A stretch of 64,000 nt of DNA. It comes from Pedobacter sp. PACM 27299 (lineage in GTDB: Bacteria > Bacteroidota > Bacteroidia > Sphingobacteriales > Sphingobacteriaceae). The stretch lies in assembly GCF_001412655.1 (NCBI RefSeq), contig NZ_CP012996.1, forward strand, positions 5,270,001 through 5,334,000, written 5' to 3'. A program made the position numbers and the translations under genes. Position 1 is the first letter of the stretch; every line of letters starts with the position of its first letter. The notes under the pieces were generated by a model. That model was given only the letters and a program-made list of their open reading frames with translations, searched no databases and had not been told where the DNA came from. This document shows positions 8,852 to 17,112 of the stretch, piece after piece.

Positions 8852-8869
8852 GCTAATCACCTGATTAGC
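8852..8869. repeat. Near-perfect 18-bp palindrome
   Basis: GCTAATCA and TGATTAGC are perfect 8-base arms around CC. It is about 35 bases upstream of the candidate clpC -33 element and could be an operator. Confidence 0.45.
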
Positions 8870-8890
8870 AACTACAATAACGAAGTTGTA

Positions 8891-8922
8891 TTTGAGGAAG
8901 TTTTAGCACACAATTAAGTTTA
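8891..8922 (+). promoter_or_regulatory. Candidate clpC promoter
   Basis: TTTG at 8891-8894, a 20-base spacer and TAAGTTTA at 8915-8922 (7 of 8 to TAnnTTTG if the final base is G). The implied 5' leader is about 250 bases, which is long, so this is tentative. Confidence 0.35.
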
Positions 8923-9108
8923 CAAACGTTGGAATCTAAAAAAGAAGGCCATGATATGAATCCAGGATTTTGTATATTTATGCTGACATATTTGCTTGTG
9001 GGTTAGGGAAAGTAACCAATTAAGTCAGTAATTGGTAAGATTCATGAAATATCGGCAGTTCCAACATCCGTTTCCTTCCCAATGGCGTAATTGTTGATAA
9101 AATAAAAG

Positions 9109-9163
9109 AATCGGGGGCTGCCTGATTATAAAACAAATTTTATAGTTTAGAGCATTCCCGATT
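9109..9163 (+). promoter_or_regulatory. Structured leader immediately upstream of clpC
   Basis: Two nested inverted repeats are visible. The outer arms are AATCGGG (9109-9115) and CCCGATT (9157-9163). The inner arms are TATAAAA (9127-9133) and TTTTATA (9138-9144) around CAAA. The structure ends two bases before an AGAAAGG Shine-Dalgarno-like stretch at 9166-9171 and 13 bases before the clpC ATG. There is no U-tract, so it is not an intrinsic terminator. A thermosensor or translational control element is possible. Confidence 0.45.
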
Positions 9164-9176
9164 TAGAAAGGTATAT

Positions 9177-11717
9177 ATGGAAGCTAAATTTTCTCCACAA
9201 GTAAAAGACGTGATATCTTTTAGCAGGGAAGAAGCCCTGAGATTAGGTCACGATTACATAGGCGCAGAACATCTTTTGTTGGGCCTTATTCGCGAAGGCG
9301 ATGGTATGGCCATAAAGATATTAAAATCGCTGGGTGTAGACACTTCAAAGCTGCGTCGCTCAATAGAGGACTCTGTTAGAGGTACGTCCAGTGTGACGGT
9401 CAATCTGGGAAATATCCCATTGACTAAGCAAGCCGAAAAAGTTTTAAAGATCACGTATCTGGAGGCTAAAATCTTCAAGAGCGATCTGATTGGAACAGAA
9501 CATCTGTTGCTGTCCATCTTACGTGATGATGATAATATTGCTTCTCAGATCTTATTGCAGTACAGCATCAATTACGAGATTTTCAAACAGGAAGTTGAAG
9601 TGAATAAAAACGGTTTCAGAGATGAGACTCAAAACAGTGCTTCAACTGGTGGTGATGATGATTATCGTGAGGAGGAGAGCTTCAGCAGTCCTAAAAAGGT
9701 GTCTGACATTAAATCTAAGACTCCGGTATTAGACAATTTCGGAAGAGATTTAACGAAAGCAGCAGAGGAAAACCGTCTGGACCCTATCGTAGGTCGTGAA
9801 AAAGAAATTGAGCGTGTATCACAGATCTTGTCACGTCGTAAAAAGAACAATCCAATTTTAATTGGTGAACCTGGAGTAGGTAAATCTGCGATTGCAGAAG
9901 GTCTTGCTTTACGTATTGTTCAACGAAAAGTGTCCAGAGTATTGTTCAACAAGCGTGTGGTAACCTTAGATCTTGCCTCTTTAGTGGCAGGAACTAAATA
10001 CCGTGGTCAGTTTGAGGAGCGTATGAAAGCGGTGATGAATGAGCTGGAAAAATCTACAGATGTGATCCTGTTTATTGATGAGATCCATACGATTGTTGGT
10101 GCCGGTGGTGCTTCAGGCTCATTAGATGCGTCTAACATGTTCAAACCTGCATTGGCAAGGGGCGAAATTCAATGTATTGGGGCGACTACTTTAGATGAGT
10201 ACCGTCAGTATATTGAGAAAGATGGGGCATTAGACCGTCGTTTCCAAAAAGTAATGATTGAACCTGCTACACCGGATGAGACCATTGAGATCCTGAATCG
10301 TATTAAAGAAAAATATGAGGATCACCATGGGGTAACTTATACGGATGAGGCGATTAATGCTTGTGTGGCCTTAACTTCAAGGTACATTACTGATAGGTTT
10401 TTGCCGGATAAAGCGATTGATGCTTTAGATGAGGCTGGATCAAGGGTACATTTGACTAACATTCATGTTCCTGAGAACATCATTGAGATTGAAAACAAGA
10501 TTGAAGAAATCAAGCTTGAAAAGAATAAAGTCGTAAAAAGCCAGAAATACGAAGAGGCTGCTAAATTGAGAGATACAGAAAAGAATCTTTTAGAGGAGCT
10601 GGATCGTGCGAAAGCAGAATGGGAAGCGGATACTAAAACCAAACGTTATACCGTAACGGAAGATAACGTCGCAGAGGTAGTTTCTATGATGACAGGTATC
10701 CCATTGCAGCGTGTTGGACAAACAGACAGTGCTAAACTGTTGAATATGTATGATACTGTAGCCACGAAAATTATCGGTCAGGATGAAGCGATTAAAAAGT
10801 TAACCAAAGCGATTCAACGTACCAGAGCAGGATTGAAAGATCCGAAGAAACCAATTGGTTCCTTCATCTTCTTAGGCCCTACTGGTGTTGGTAAGACTGA
10901 ATTGGCAAAAGAACTTGCGCGCTTCATGTTCGACAGTGATGATTCGCTGATTCAAATCGACATGAGTGAGTATATGGAGAAATTTGCAGTATCCCGTTTA
11001 GTGGGTGCGCCTCCGGGATATGTAGGTTATGAAGAAGGTGGACAGCTGACAGAAAAAGTACGTCGTAAACCTTATGCGGTGATTCTATTGGATGAGATTG
11101 AAAAAGCACATCCGGATGTATTCAATATCTTATTGCAAGTATTGGACGAGGGTCAGTTGACGGACAGTCTTGGTCGCAAAGTAGATTTTAGAAATACGAT
11201 CATCATTATGACTTCTAATATTGGCGCACGTCAATTGAAAGATTTCGGACAAGGTGTTGGTTTCTCTACTACGGCTAAAACAAACCAGGTAGATGCGCAT
11301 TCAAGAGGCGTGATTGAAAATGCTTTAAAACGTGCTTTCGCTCCTGAGTTCCTGAATCGTGTGGATGACGTAGTTGTTTTCAATACTTTAGGTAAAGATG
11401 AAATCTTCAAAATCATTGACATTGAATTGAAATCATTGTTCGGTCGTGTTCATAACTTAGGTTATGAAGTGAAATTAACCGAAAGAGCAAAAGACTTCAT
11501 CGCGGATAAAGGTTTCGACATCAACTTTGGTGCAAGACCATTAAAACGTGCTATTCAGAAATATCTGGAAGATCCTATTGCAGAAGAAATCTTAAAAGGT
11601 GAAATCAATGATGGCGATACGCTGGAAATTGACTACAATAAAGAAGATGATCAGATTGTAGTAGAAAACAAAAGCCCAGGTAAGAAAAAGAAAAAAGAAG
11701 AAGGAAGTATTGAATAA
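9177..11717 (+). CDS. clpC: ATP-dependent Clp protease ATP-binding subunit ClpC
   Basis: An 846-residue Hsp100 unfoldase that would feed substrates to ClpP in the cytoplasm. It has a double Clp-N domain (about 1-145), a first AAA+ module with Walker A GEPGVGKS near 230 and Walker B LFIDEIHT, a UVR-like coiled coil (KSQKYEEAAKLRDTEK, about 430-460) that marks ClpC rather than ClpA or ClpB, and a second AAA+ module with GPTGVGKT near 567 and ILLDEIEKAH. The tail is a lysine-rich low-complexity run. The start at 9177 has an AAAGG sequence at good spacing, unusual for this genome. It is monocistronic and ends at a strong terminator. No mcsAB or ctsR gene is adjacent. Confidence 0.95.
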   Translation: MEAKFSPQVKDVISFSREEALRLGHDYIGAEHLLLGLIREGDGMAIKILKSLGVDTSKLRRSIEDSVRGTSSVTVNLGNIPLTKQAEKVLKITYLEAKIFKSDLIGTEHLLLSILRDDDNIASQILLQYSINYEIFKQEVEVNKNGFRDETQNSASTGGDDDYREEESFSSPKKVSDIKSKTPVLDNFGRDLTKAAEENRLDPIVGREKEIERVSQILSRRKKNNPILIGEPGVGKSAIAEGLALRIVQRKVSRVLFNKRVVTLDLASLVAGTKYRGQFEERMKAVMNELEKSTDVILFIDEIHTIVGAGGASGSLDASNMFKPALARGEIQCIGATTLDEYRQYIEKDGALDRRFQKVMIEPATPDETIEILNRIKEKYEDHHGVTYTDEAINACVALTSRYITDRFLPDKAIDALDEAGSRVHLTNIHVPENIIEIENKIEEIKLEKNKVVKSQKYEEAAKLRDTEKNLLEELDRAKAEWEADTKTKRYTVTEDNVAEVVSMMTGIPLQRVGQTDSAKLLNMYDTVATKIIGQDEAIKKLTKAIQRTRAGLKDPKKPIGSFIFLGPTGVGKTELAKELARFMFDSDDSLIQIDMSEYMEKFAVSRLVGAPPGYVGYEEGGQLTEKVRRKPYAVILLDEIEKAHPDVFNILLQVLDEGQLTDSLGRKVDFRNTIIIMTSNIGARQLKDFGQGVGFSTTAKTNQVDAHSRGVIENALKRAFAPEFLNRVDDVVVFNTLGKDEIFKIIDIELKSLFGRVHNLGYEVKLTERAKDFIADKGFDINFGARPLKRAIQKYLEDPIAEEILKGEINDGDTLEIDYNKEDDQIVVENKSPGKKKKKEEGSIE

Positions 11718-11741
11718 TACTTTGTTCAAGTAAAATAGATG

Positions 11742-11775
11742 ATAAGGCCCCTGCTGTTGAAAGTAGGGGCCTTAT
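11742..11775 (+). terminator. Intrinsic terminator of clpC
   Basis: A perfect 11-bp stem, ATAAGGCCCCT with AGGGGCCTTAT, has a 12-base loop and is followed by TATTTTAT. It also lies just past the 3' end of the truncated Fic gene on the other strand. Confidence 0.88.
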
Positions 11776-11789
11776 TATTTTATAGGCCT

Positions 11790-12071
11790 TTAATCCGATA
11801 ATACTTCAGGGATGGGATTAAGGCCTAAATTATTCCTTATAGAGGACATTACATCTGTACGATTTAAATATTCTCCTTCTATTTCGGAACTTTTAATGGC
11901 TTCAGTTAACATCAACTGCAATAATGTTTCCTGCTGCATGGGATCAGGTAATTCATTTAGCATGCCATTTACCTCTCCGGTTTCTACAGCAAATTCGTAC
12001 CATATTGGTTCTAAGTTTTGCAGCTGATATTTGAAATTTGGCCAATCTGGCAGTTCCCAATTGTATATCAT
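11790..12071 (-). pseudogene. Truncated Fic protein: isolated DUF4172 N-terminal domain
   Basis: The 93-residue product matches only the N-terminal DUF4172 region of class II Fic (AMP-transferase) proteins, which are usually about 370 residues. It starts with the typical YNWELPDWPNFKYQ and ends after VMSSIRNNLGLNPIPE. It contains the inhibitory-helix motif, visible as SSEIEGE (pattern S/T-x3-E-G/N). The catalytic Fic core (HPFxxGNGRxxR) is absent; the stop is 15 bases from the clpC terminator and no downstream remnant is visible. It is probably a decayed gene, but a stand-alone antitoxin-like inhibitory domain cannot be excluded. Its ATG sits inside the hairpin at 12069-12101, and no normal ribosome-binding site is visible. 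Confidence 0.65.
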
Positions 12072-12101
12072 GAGCCGATTAATTTAGTTAATCGGCTCAT
12101 G
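12069..12101. repeat. Perfect 14-bp stem hairpin over the Fic-remnant start codon
   Basis: CATGAGCCGATTAA (12069-12082) and its exact complement TTAATCGGCTCATG (12088-12101) flank a 5-base loop. No T-rich tract follows on either strand, so it is not a standard terminator. On the minus strand it encodes a 10-codon ORF (12100-12068) whose TGA overlaps the ATG of the Fic remnant. Confidence 0.8.
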
Positions 12102-12111
12102 GTCGGAATTT

Positions 12112-12930
12112 CTATGCCTTGTTAAAGAAATTATGGAAGTATAGCAACTGATAAACGATGGCATTTTTCCAATAATCAAAATTATGTGCGCCGGGTCTGA
12201 CGATATAATCGTGTGGAATATTATGGTAGGTTAAATCTTCATGGAGCTTACTATTAACCCCAAGAAAGAAATCATCCTTCCCACAGTCGATGATTAAAGC
12301 CAGTTGATTTGGTATCAGCAGATGGGTCATATTTACGATGCTATTCTGTTTCCATCGCTCTGGATATTCGGCGTAGCTGCCTAATCTTTTGGCGATCTCC
12401 CATTTAAGGGGGAAAGGGGTCATGTCTACTCCTCCACTCATGCTTCCCGCAGCACCAAATACATCCTGATGTTTAAAAGCAAGGTATAGTGCTCCGTGAC
12501 CGCCCATACTCAGTCCGGTAATGGCGCGAGCTTTACGATCTTTTATCGTTTTATATTTGGCATCGATCTGTCCAGGTAACTCCAGACTCACATAAGTCTC
12601 ATATTTCCATTTGGGATCTATCGGGCTGTCAAAATACCAGCTTGCATAATTTCCATCGGGACACACCAGAATCATTTGAAACTCGTCTGCATACTTTTTA
12701 ATATCCGGTACATAATTGACCCAGGCATTATAAGTATCATCATAACCATGCAGCAGGTAAACGCTTGGATAACTTTTTTGCTGATCGTAACCTTCTGGCA
12801 GGATCACTACTGCTTTAATGTTCTTTTTCATTGCAGTGCTATACGTCTGCAACGTATCTACTTTTGCTGCTTTCGCGGCAACAGGACTGAGCAGGGCTAG
12901 TAAGCTTGCAATAAAAAAGTATTTTTTCAT
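12112..12930 (-). CDS. Secreted esterase of the alpha/beta-hydrolase fold (esterase D / feruloyl esterase-like)
   Basis: A 272-residue exported hydrolase. I place the start at 12930, because the residues from MKKYFFIASLLALL form a clean signal peptide; the frame stays open to an ATG at 12984, but that would add 18 non-signal residues overlapping the upstream gene. The nucleophile elbow is GLSMGGHGA. The acid is likely the Asp in DCGKDDFF, and the base is the His in PGAHNFDYW near the end, completing a Ser-Asp-His triad. The fold matches the putative esterase family (XynZ feruloyl esterase, S-formylglutathione hydrolase). The substrate is probably an acyl ester on a sugar or glycan. It follows the ROK kinase by 8 bases, so the two are cotranscribed. 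Confidence 0.88.
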   Translation of the reverse strand: MKKYFFIASLLALLSPVAAKAAKVDTLQTYSTAMKKNIKAVVILPEGYDQQKSYPSVYLLHGYDDTYNAWVNYVPDIKKYADEFQMILVCPDGNYASWYFDSPIDPKWKYETYVSLELPGQIDAKYKTIKDRKARAITGLSMGGHGALYLAFKHQDVFGAAGSMSGGVDMTPFPLKWEIAKRLGSYAEYPERWKQNSIVNMTHLLIPNQLALIIDCGKDDFFLGVNSKLHEDLTYHNIPHDYIVRPGAHNFDYWKNAIVYQLLYFHNFFNKA

Positions 12931-12938
12931 CTGTTTGA

Positions 12939-13805
12939 TTAAGCTAATGCATTGGCTGCACCTACTAGTGCCGCATCTTCCCACATCTCACTTTGTCTGA
13001 TTGCTACAGTTTTATCTTTAATCTTGGCTGTTAGCAGCTCAATAAAATGATCCCATGTCTTTGCGATATTACCACCGATCACGACCACTTGTGGTTGTTC
13101 CTGTGCAATAAAATCATTCAGAAAGATACCTAGATTGTCTGAAAATTCTTCAAATATTTCATTTTTCACCGCTTGATCGGCTACTTCCAGCAGGACTTCT
13201 ACGTTTTTAACTTCCTTGCCGGTGATCTCCTTATATTTTTTCAGGAACCATCTTGTAGAAATATACTCTTCAGCGATGCTATCTTTAAATGGACGGAAGG
13301 CCCAGTTCATATCACGGGTGATCCCGCTGCCATTGCTTGTAGAACCCAATCCGGTACCTAAGGTAATCCCGATTGCTCTTTCTTTATCTGCGGCTGCTCC
13401 TGAGGCCAGTTCACCTCTTAAAAAAGCCTCAGCATCATTTATGAATACGATATCGGACGCTGGAATTTCCAGACGCTCCGCAAGGATTTCCTTTACATTT
13501 ACTCCGTACAGTGCATCATATTTTTCCTGGTTCTGCATCATGGAGATCCCTTTTTCATAATCAAAAGGTCCTGGCATAGCAATACCTATTTTAGTACTTT
13601 CTCCGTTATTGCGGACAATCAATGCAGAAAGGACATTCAACCAGGATTGAATGATCACTTCTAAAGTATCCATCGCTGCTACTCTTTCCCTTTTCAGGGT
13701 ATTTTCAATTACCTTAAAAGTTGTGGCATCAACATGGGCAGCAGTAATGTGCGAACCTCCTATATCCACACCTATATAAGGCAGTTTTATTGAATTTGAA
13801 TTCAT
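12939..13805 (-). CDS. ROK-family sugar kinase (glucokinase-like)
   Basis: A 288-residue cytoplasmic kinase of the ROK/ASKHA fold. The N-terminal phosphate loop reads GVDIGGSHI (residues 12-20), IVFINDAEAFLRGE holds the catalytic Asp, and GITLGTGLGS is the second phosphate-binding segment. The zinc-binding CxCGxxGCxE motif of many ROK proteins is missing, as in polyphosphate-glucokinase-like and short ROK members. A hexose such as glucose is the likely substrate, but the sequence does not fix this. It is first in a two-gene unit with the esterase, 8 bases apart. Confidence 0.85.
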   Translation of the reverse strand: MNSNSIKLPYIGVDIGGSHITAAHVDATTFKVIENTLKRERVAAMDTLEVIIQSWLNVLSALIVRNNGESTKIGIAMPGPFDYEKGISMMQNQEKYDALYGVNVKEILAERLEIPASDIVFINDAEAFLRGELASGAAADKERAIGITLGTGLGSTSNGSGITRDMNWAFRPFKDSIAEEYISTRWFLKKYKEITGKEVKNVEVLLEVADQAVKNEIFEEFSDNLGIFLNDFIAQEQPQVVVIGGNIAKTWDHFIELLTAKIKDKTVAIRQSEMWEDAALVGAANALA

Positions 13806-14031
13806 TGTACTCGTTCTCTATTTTTTAAAATCTCAGCAAATTAAATAATTACTTTTAGATTATCTAATTGTTATTAAATAGTTTTAGCAGTAATTCAAAA
13901 CGAGATAATTGATTTTGCTGGCTACTAATTTTCAATTTTAAGCATTTGCTTTCTGAACCGCAATTATAAAAGCGATACCGGCCCGATTTTAGAGCCATAC
14001 AAGCTCGATCTAAAGAAGGTCTTTAAACAAA

Positions 14032-14065
14032 ACAGCCTGTATTCTTTTAAAAGAAGACAGGCTGT
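14032..14065 (-). terminator. Intrinsic terminator of the adhesin-porP-ompA operon
   Basis: ACAGCCTGT and ACAGGCTGT form the base, and TTCTTTT with AAAAGAA continues the pairing almost to the centre. On the minus strand it is followed by TTTGTTTAAA. It lies 20 bases past the OmpA-family stop. Confidence 0.85.
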
Positions 14066-14084
14066 GCCATTGGTTTTAGAAAAG

Positions 14085-16079
14085 TTATTTCTTGATAATT
14101 TTAAATTCAGTTCTTCTGTTGAGCTGGTGTTCCGCATGGCTGCATTTCACACCATTTCCACATTTATTGAGTAACATCGTTTCTCCGTATCCTTTGGCAA
14201 TGATGCGGGAATGGTCGATCCCATGGTCAATGAGGTATTGTGCCGCAGCATTTGCCCTTTTTTGAGATAACCATTGGTTGTATTGATCTGCTCCCCTACT
14301 GTCGGTATGCGATCCAAGTTCAATTGAAATTCCTGGATTTTCCTTTAGAATGGCCAGCAGTTTATCCAGCTCTCTTGCTGCATCTGGCCTAATGTTCGAT
14401 TTATCGAAATCATAATAGATGTTTTTCAGCACATAGGTTTTACCGGGTTCAAACTTATCTTTATCCAGGAAAGCCTGTATGCTTAGCGTATCAGATTTAG
14501 TCAATCCTTTGGTGCTTATACTTTTCAGGTCTTCTGAATATCCTGGTTTACTAAAGGCCACTTTATAGTCCTGATCTTTGGTTAAATTGAAGAAGAAATT
14601 TCCATCCTGAGCGGTTGCTTTACTGGCTACCTGTATGCCATTGCCATCGGTTAAGGTCACCAATACCTCATTCAGGCGTGCTTTACTTTGCTGGTCAAAT
14701 ACGGTTCCTGACAATGCCAGTATCATCAGCGGAGGGGTTTGATCAGAGAAGCTGTAAATATCATCGTCTCCAGCTCCTCCCTTTCTGTTAGAAGAAAGAT
14801 AACCAAATTTACCATCCTTGGTATACAGGTAAAAATCATCGCTGGTGGAGTTCAACGGATACTTCAAGTTTTCCGATTTACTCCATCTCGTTTTCTCACC
14901 CGTGCTTTTATAGATATCATATCCTCCCATTCCGATTTTCCCTTTAGAGGCGAAGAACAATGTTCCATCGGGACCTATGGTTGGGAAAGCTTCTTCTTCT
15001 TCTGTATTAATTTCTGGACCGCAATTTACGGGTTTGGCCCAGTTGCCGTCTGACTGCTGCTCACTGAACCAGATGTCTGACTTACCGAATCCACCTGGCA
15101 TATCTGAAGCGAAATAGATTAGCTTTCCATCATTAGAAATGGCAGCATGTCCCAGGGAATATGTTTTTACATCATTGTAAGGAAAAGATTTCAGCTCCCA
15201 TTTATCACCGTTTTTGCGGGCTGTTAACAATTCCAATCGACGGGTATATAAACGATCTCCGCCTTTTGTTTTATCTAAGGGGATATCTGCCGCAGGTGCT
15301 CGGGTGGCAATGGTGACAAAAGCTGCATCGCCAGTGTGATTAAATACGACTGGCCCTACATGGTATTCTGCTTTGGCAGGCATATTGGCTTCCGTCACGA
15401 TTGGCAGTTCTCCCTTTAACTGGCCATCAGCGGTTGCGCTGAAAAGTTTTAACCAGGGATTTCCATTCCATTTATACAAGTCGCTGCCTTTGGTTTCTCT
15501 GGCTAAGGGACGTTCAGAGGTGAATACAAAACCGTTATTGCCATCCGTACTCAAGCCCCAGTCCGCGGCTTTGGTATTCAGCGACTCCATATTTTTAATC
15601 TTGATGTCTTTTGGCATTTTGATCCATTTGGCAGCACTATCACAGGAAGCGATCTTTAGAGTTACTTCTTTTGGCTGGCCAGTAATCTGACCATACTTTT
15701 CATATTCAGCCTTAGCGAGGTCAAACTTTTCATTTCTTTGCAGCGCTTCTGCATAGTAGTAATGACTTAAAGGGCTGGCTTTCGGATTGGCGACTGTTTT
15801 CGCGTACCAATTTTCGGAAGCTTCATAATCATTCATCATCCGATAGCAGGCTGCAAGTTTCTCCAATAGTTTCACATCAGGATTCTTCCGCTCTGCCAAT
15901 GGCAGATACAACCTGGATGCCGGATAATACTCATAGCGGTTGAAAAATACATCCGCCTGTTGCTTCCTGCTCAGCTGTTCCTGGGCCATTGCCTCATTTC
16001 CTAAAAATAGCGCCATTATTCCGATGATCAATAACCTCGTTATGGAACGATCTGGACTTTTAAATGCTGTTGTACTCAT
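14085..16079 (-). CDS. OmpA-family protein with TPR and beta-propeller repeats (PorE-like T9SS accessory)
   Basis: A 664-residue cell-envelope protein. It has a signal segment ending near residue 33 (MALFLGNEAMAQ), TPR-like helices at about 35-140 (YYPASRLYLPLAERKNPD and following), PD40/WD40-like propeller repeats at about 190-440 (IYFASDMPGGFGKSDIWFSE, LFFASKGKIGMGGYDIYKS), a carboxypeptidase-regulatory-like beta domain at about 455-540, and a C-terminal OmpA peptidoglycan-binding domain with SHTDSRGADQYNQWLSQKRA. This order matches the PorE-type proteins of type IX secretion. It is the last gene of a three-gene operon, 15 bases after the PorP/SprF gene. It probably anchors the adhesin export or display apparatus to peptidoglycan. 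Confidence 0.88.
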   Translation of the reverse strand: MSTTAFKSPDRSITRLLIIGIMALFLGNEAMAQEQLSRKQQADVFFNRYEYYPASRLYLPLAERKNPDVKLLEKLAACYRMMNDYEASENWYAKTVANPKASPLSHYYYAEALQRNEKFDLAKAEYEKYGQITGQPKEVTLKIASCDSAAKWIKMPKDIKIKNMESLNTKAADWGLSTDGNNGFVFTSERPLARETKGSDLYKWNGNPWLKLFSATADGQLKGELPIVTEANMPAKAEYHVGPVVFNHTGDAAFVTIATRAPAADIPLDKTKGGDRLYTRRLELLTARKNGDKWELKSFPYNDVKTYSLGHAAISNDGKLIYFASDMPGGFGKSDIWFSEQQSDGNWAKPVNCGPEINTEEEEAFPTIGPDGTLFFASKGKIGMGGYDIYKSTGEKTRWSKSENLKYPLNSTSDDFYLYTKDGKFGYLSSNRKGGAGDDDIYSFSDQTPPLMILALSGTVFDQQSKARLNEVLVTLTDGNGIQVASKATAQDGNFFFNLTKDQDYKVAFSKPGYSEDLKSISTKGLTKSDTLSIQAFLDKDKFEPGKTYVLKNIYYDFDKSNIRPDAARELDKLLAILKENPGISIELGSHTDSRGADQYNQWLSQKRANAAAQYLIDHGIDHSRIIAKGYGETMLLNKCGNGVKCSHAEHQLNRRTEFKIIKK

Positions 16080-16094
16080 ATAATTCTGTACCGC

Positions 16095-17090
16095 TTAAAA
16101 ATAACGTGGACTTAATACCCTTGCTTTTTTGCCAGGGAAACTCATACTCAATGAAAACTCATGTGATCCGCTTTGGTAACTGGAAAGCTTGCTGGTGGTG
16201 TAGTCATAAGAATACCCCAGGCGGAAGCGGCTGCTCATCTGCAGCTCCACAATCCCGGCAATGGCATCACTATGACTCAATCCCTGTTGCAGGTTTTTCT
16301 TATCCCATAGGGCGACTCCTGTGCGGTAGGAAGCACCCAGCCAAACCACTTTACTGATCAGCAGGTAGGCGTTTAAATCTAAATTTGTAGGTCCTTTAAA
16401 ATCTTCTTTCAGCATAAAGCTAGGCTTTAGGTCTAATGATTCTGATAAAGGAATCATGACTCCACCGGTCACATACAGGTGCCGTACCTGGCGCAGTACT
16501 TTATAATCTCCTTCGGTAGCGATGTCATCCGTTCTCAATCCGGATAGTAAATCCAGCACCGAGGCACCGATATAAAATTTAGGCGTATAGAAGTAGACAC
16601 CTACCCGTACATCCGGTCTCAATTTACTTTCATTTCCTATCGGAATCACTCCATCTCCCAAGTCTGTAGAGATGAATTTTGAACCATCCAAATTATACTG
16701 AGTGGCCCCTGCTCCGATACCAAAGCTCAATCTTTTGGTGTCTTCCGCATCCAGCTGTAAACGGTAAGCATAATTCACATAAAAGGCAGAGGTATTCTGC
16801 GGTCCCAGGCGATCGGTGGAAGCAATAAATCCGAGTCCCATCTTCTTACCTTCCTGATCGGTTAAACCATCAAAAGAGGCTGTTCCAGTACGCGGCGCAC
16901 CATCAATACCTACCCATTGCGAACGGAAGCTAAAATTAGCGGTCCATTCTTCTTTGTAACCTGCATAAGCGGGGTTGACTGCTAAGCCATTAAAAACATA
17001 CTGACTAAACTGGATCGTCTGCTGTGCGTATGCACTGCTCATACCAAGTACGAGCAGTGATACTAAACCATATTTCTTTAAATCTCTCAT
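16095..17090 (-). CDS. PorP/SprF family type IX secretion membrane protein
   Basis: A 331-residue outer-membrane beta-barrel protein of the PorP/SprF family, with a signal peptide ending near residue 22 (SSAYAQQ). The family pattern is clear: QTIQFSQYVFNGLAVNPAYAGYKE near the start, then SQWVGIDGAPRT, then alternating strands and a C-terminal strand. Members usually sit beside the genes of large T9SS cargo proteins with type B sorting domains and are needed for their secretion or surface attachment, as SprF is for SprB. Here it follows the giant adhesin by 22 bases, which fits that pairing. Confidence 0.92.
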   Translation of the reverse strand: MRDLKKYGLVSLLVLGMSSAYAQQTIQFSQYVFNGLAVNPAYAGYKEEWTANFSFRSQWVGIDGAPRTGTASFDGLTDQEGKKMGLGFIASTDRLGPQNTSAFYVNYAYRLQLDAEDTKRLSFGIGAGATQYNLDGSKFISTDLGDGVIPIGNESKLRPDVRVGVYFYTPKFYIGASVLDLLSGLRTDDIATEGDYKVLRQVRHLYVTGGVMIPLSESLDLKPSFMLKEDFKGPTNLDLNAYLLISKVVWLGASYRTGVALWDKKNLQQGLSHSDAIAGIVELQMSSRFRLGYSYDYTTSKLSSYQSGSHEFSLSMSFPGKKARVLSPRYF

Positions 17091-17112
17091 TGAAGCGTCT
17101 GCTTAAAATGTT

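Larger units (their letters stand above)
8631..9176. other. Long divergent intergenic region between ettA and clpC
   Basis: 546 bases without a convincing gene. It holds a candidate ettA promoter (8737-8744), a motif shared with another locus (8818-8831), a palindrome (8852-8869), a candidate clpC promoter (8891-8922) and a structured leader just before clpC (9109-9163). I looked for a CIRCE element (TTAGCACTC and its complement) and found none. Confidence 0.7.

Noticed and set aside
8881..8940. CIRCE-type HrcA operator before clpC (TTTTAGCACAC stretch)
   Set aside because: The stretch resembles part of a CIRCE arm but the second arm and the 9-base spacing are missing.
12069..12101. Hairpin as terminator of the esterase gene
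   Set aside because: The stem is perfect and lies just after the esterase stop, but no T-tract follows on either strand, so I listed it as a repeat.
12931..12984. Upstream extension of the esterase start to 12984
   Set aside because: It would add 18 non-signal residues and overlap the ROK kinase gene, while the ATG at 12930 begins a good signal peptide.
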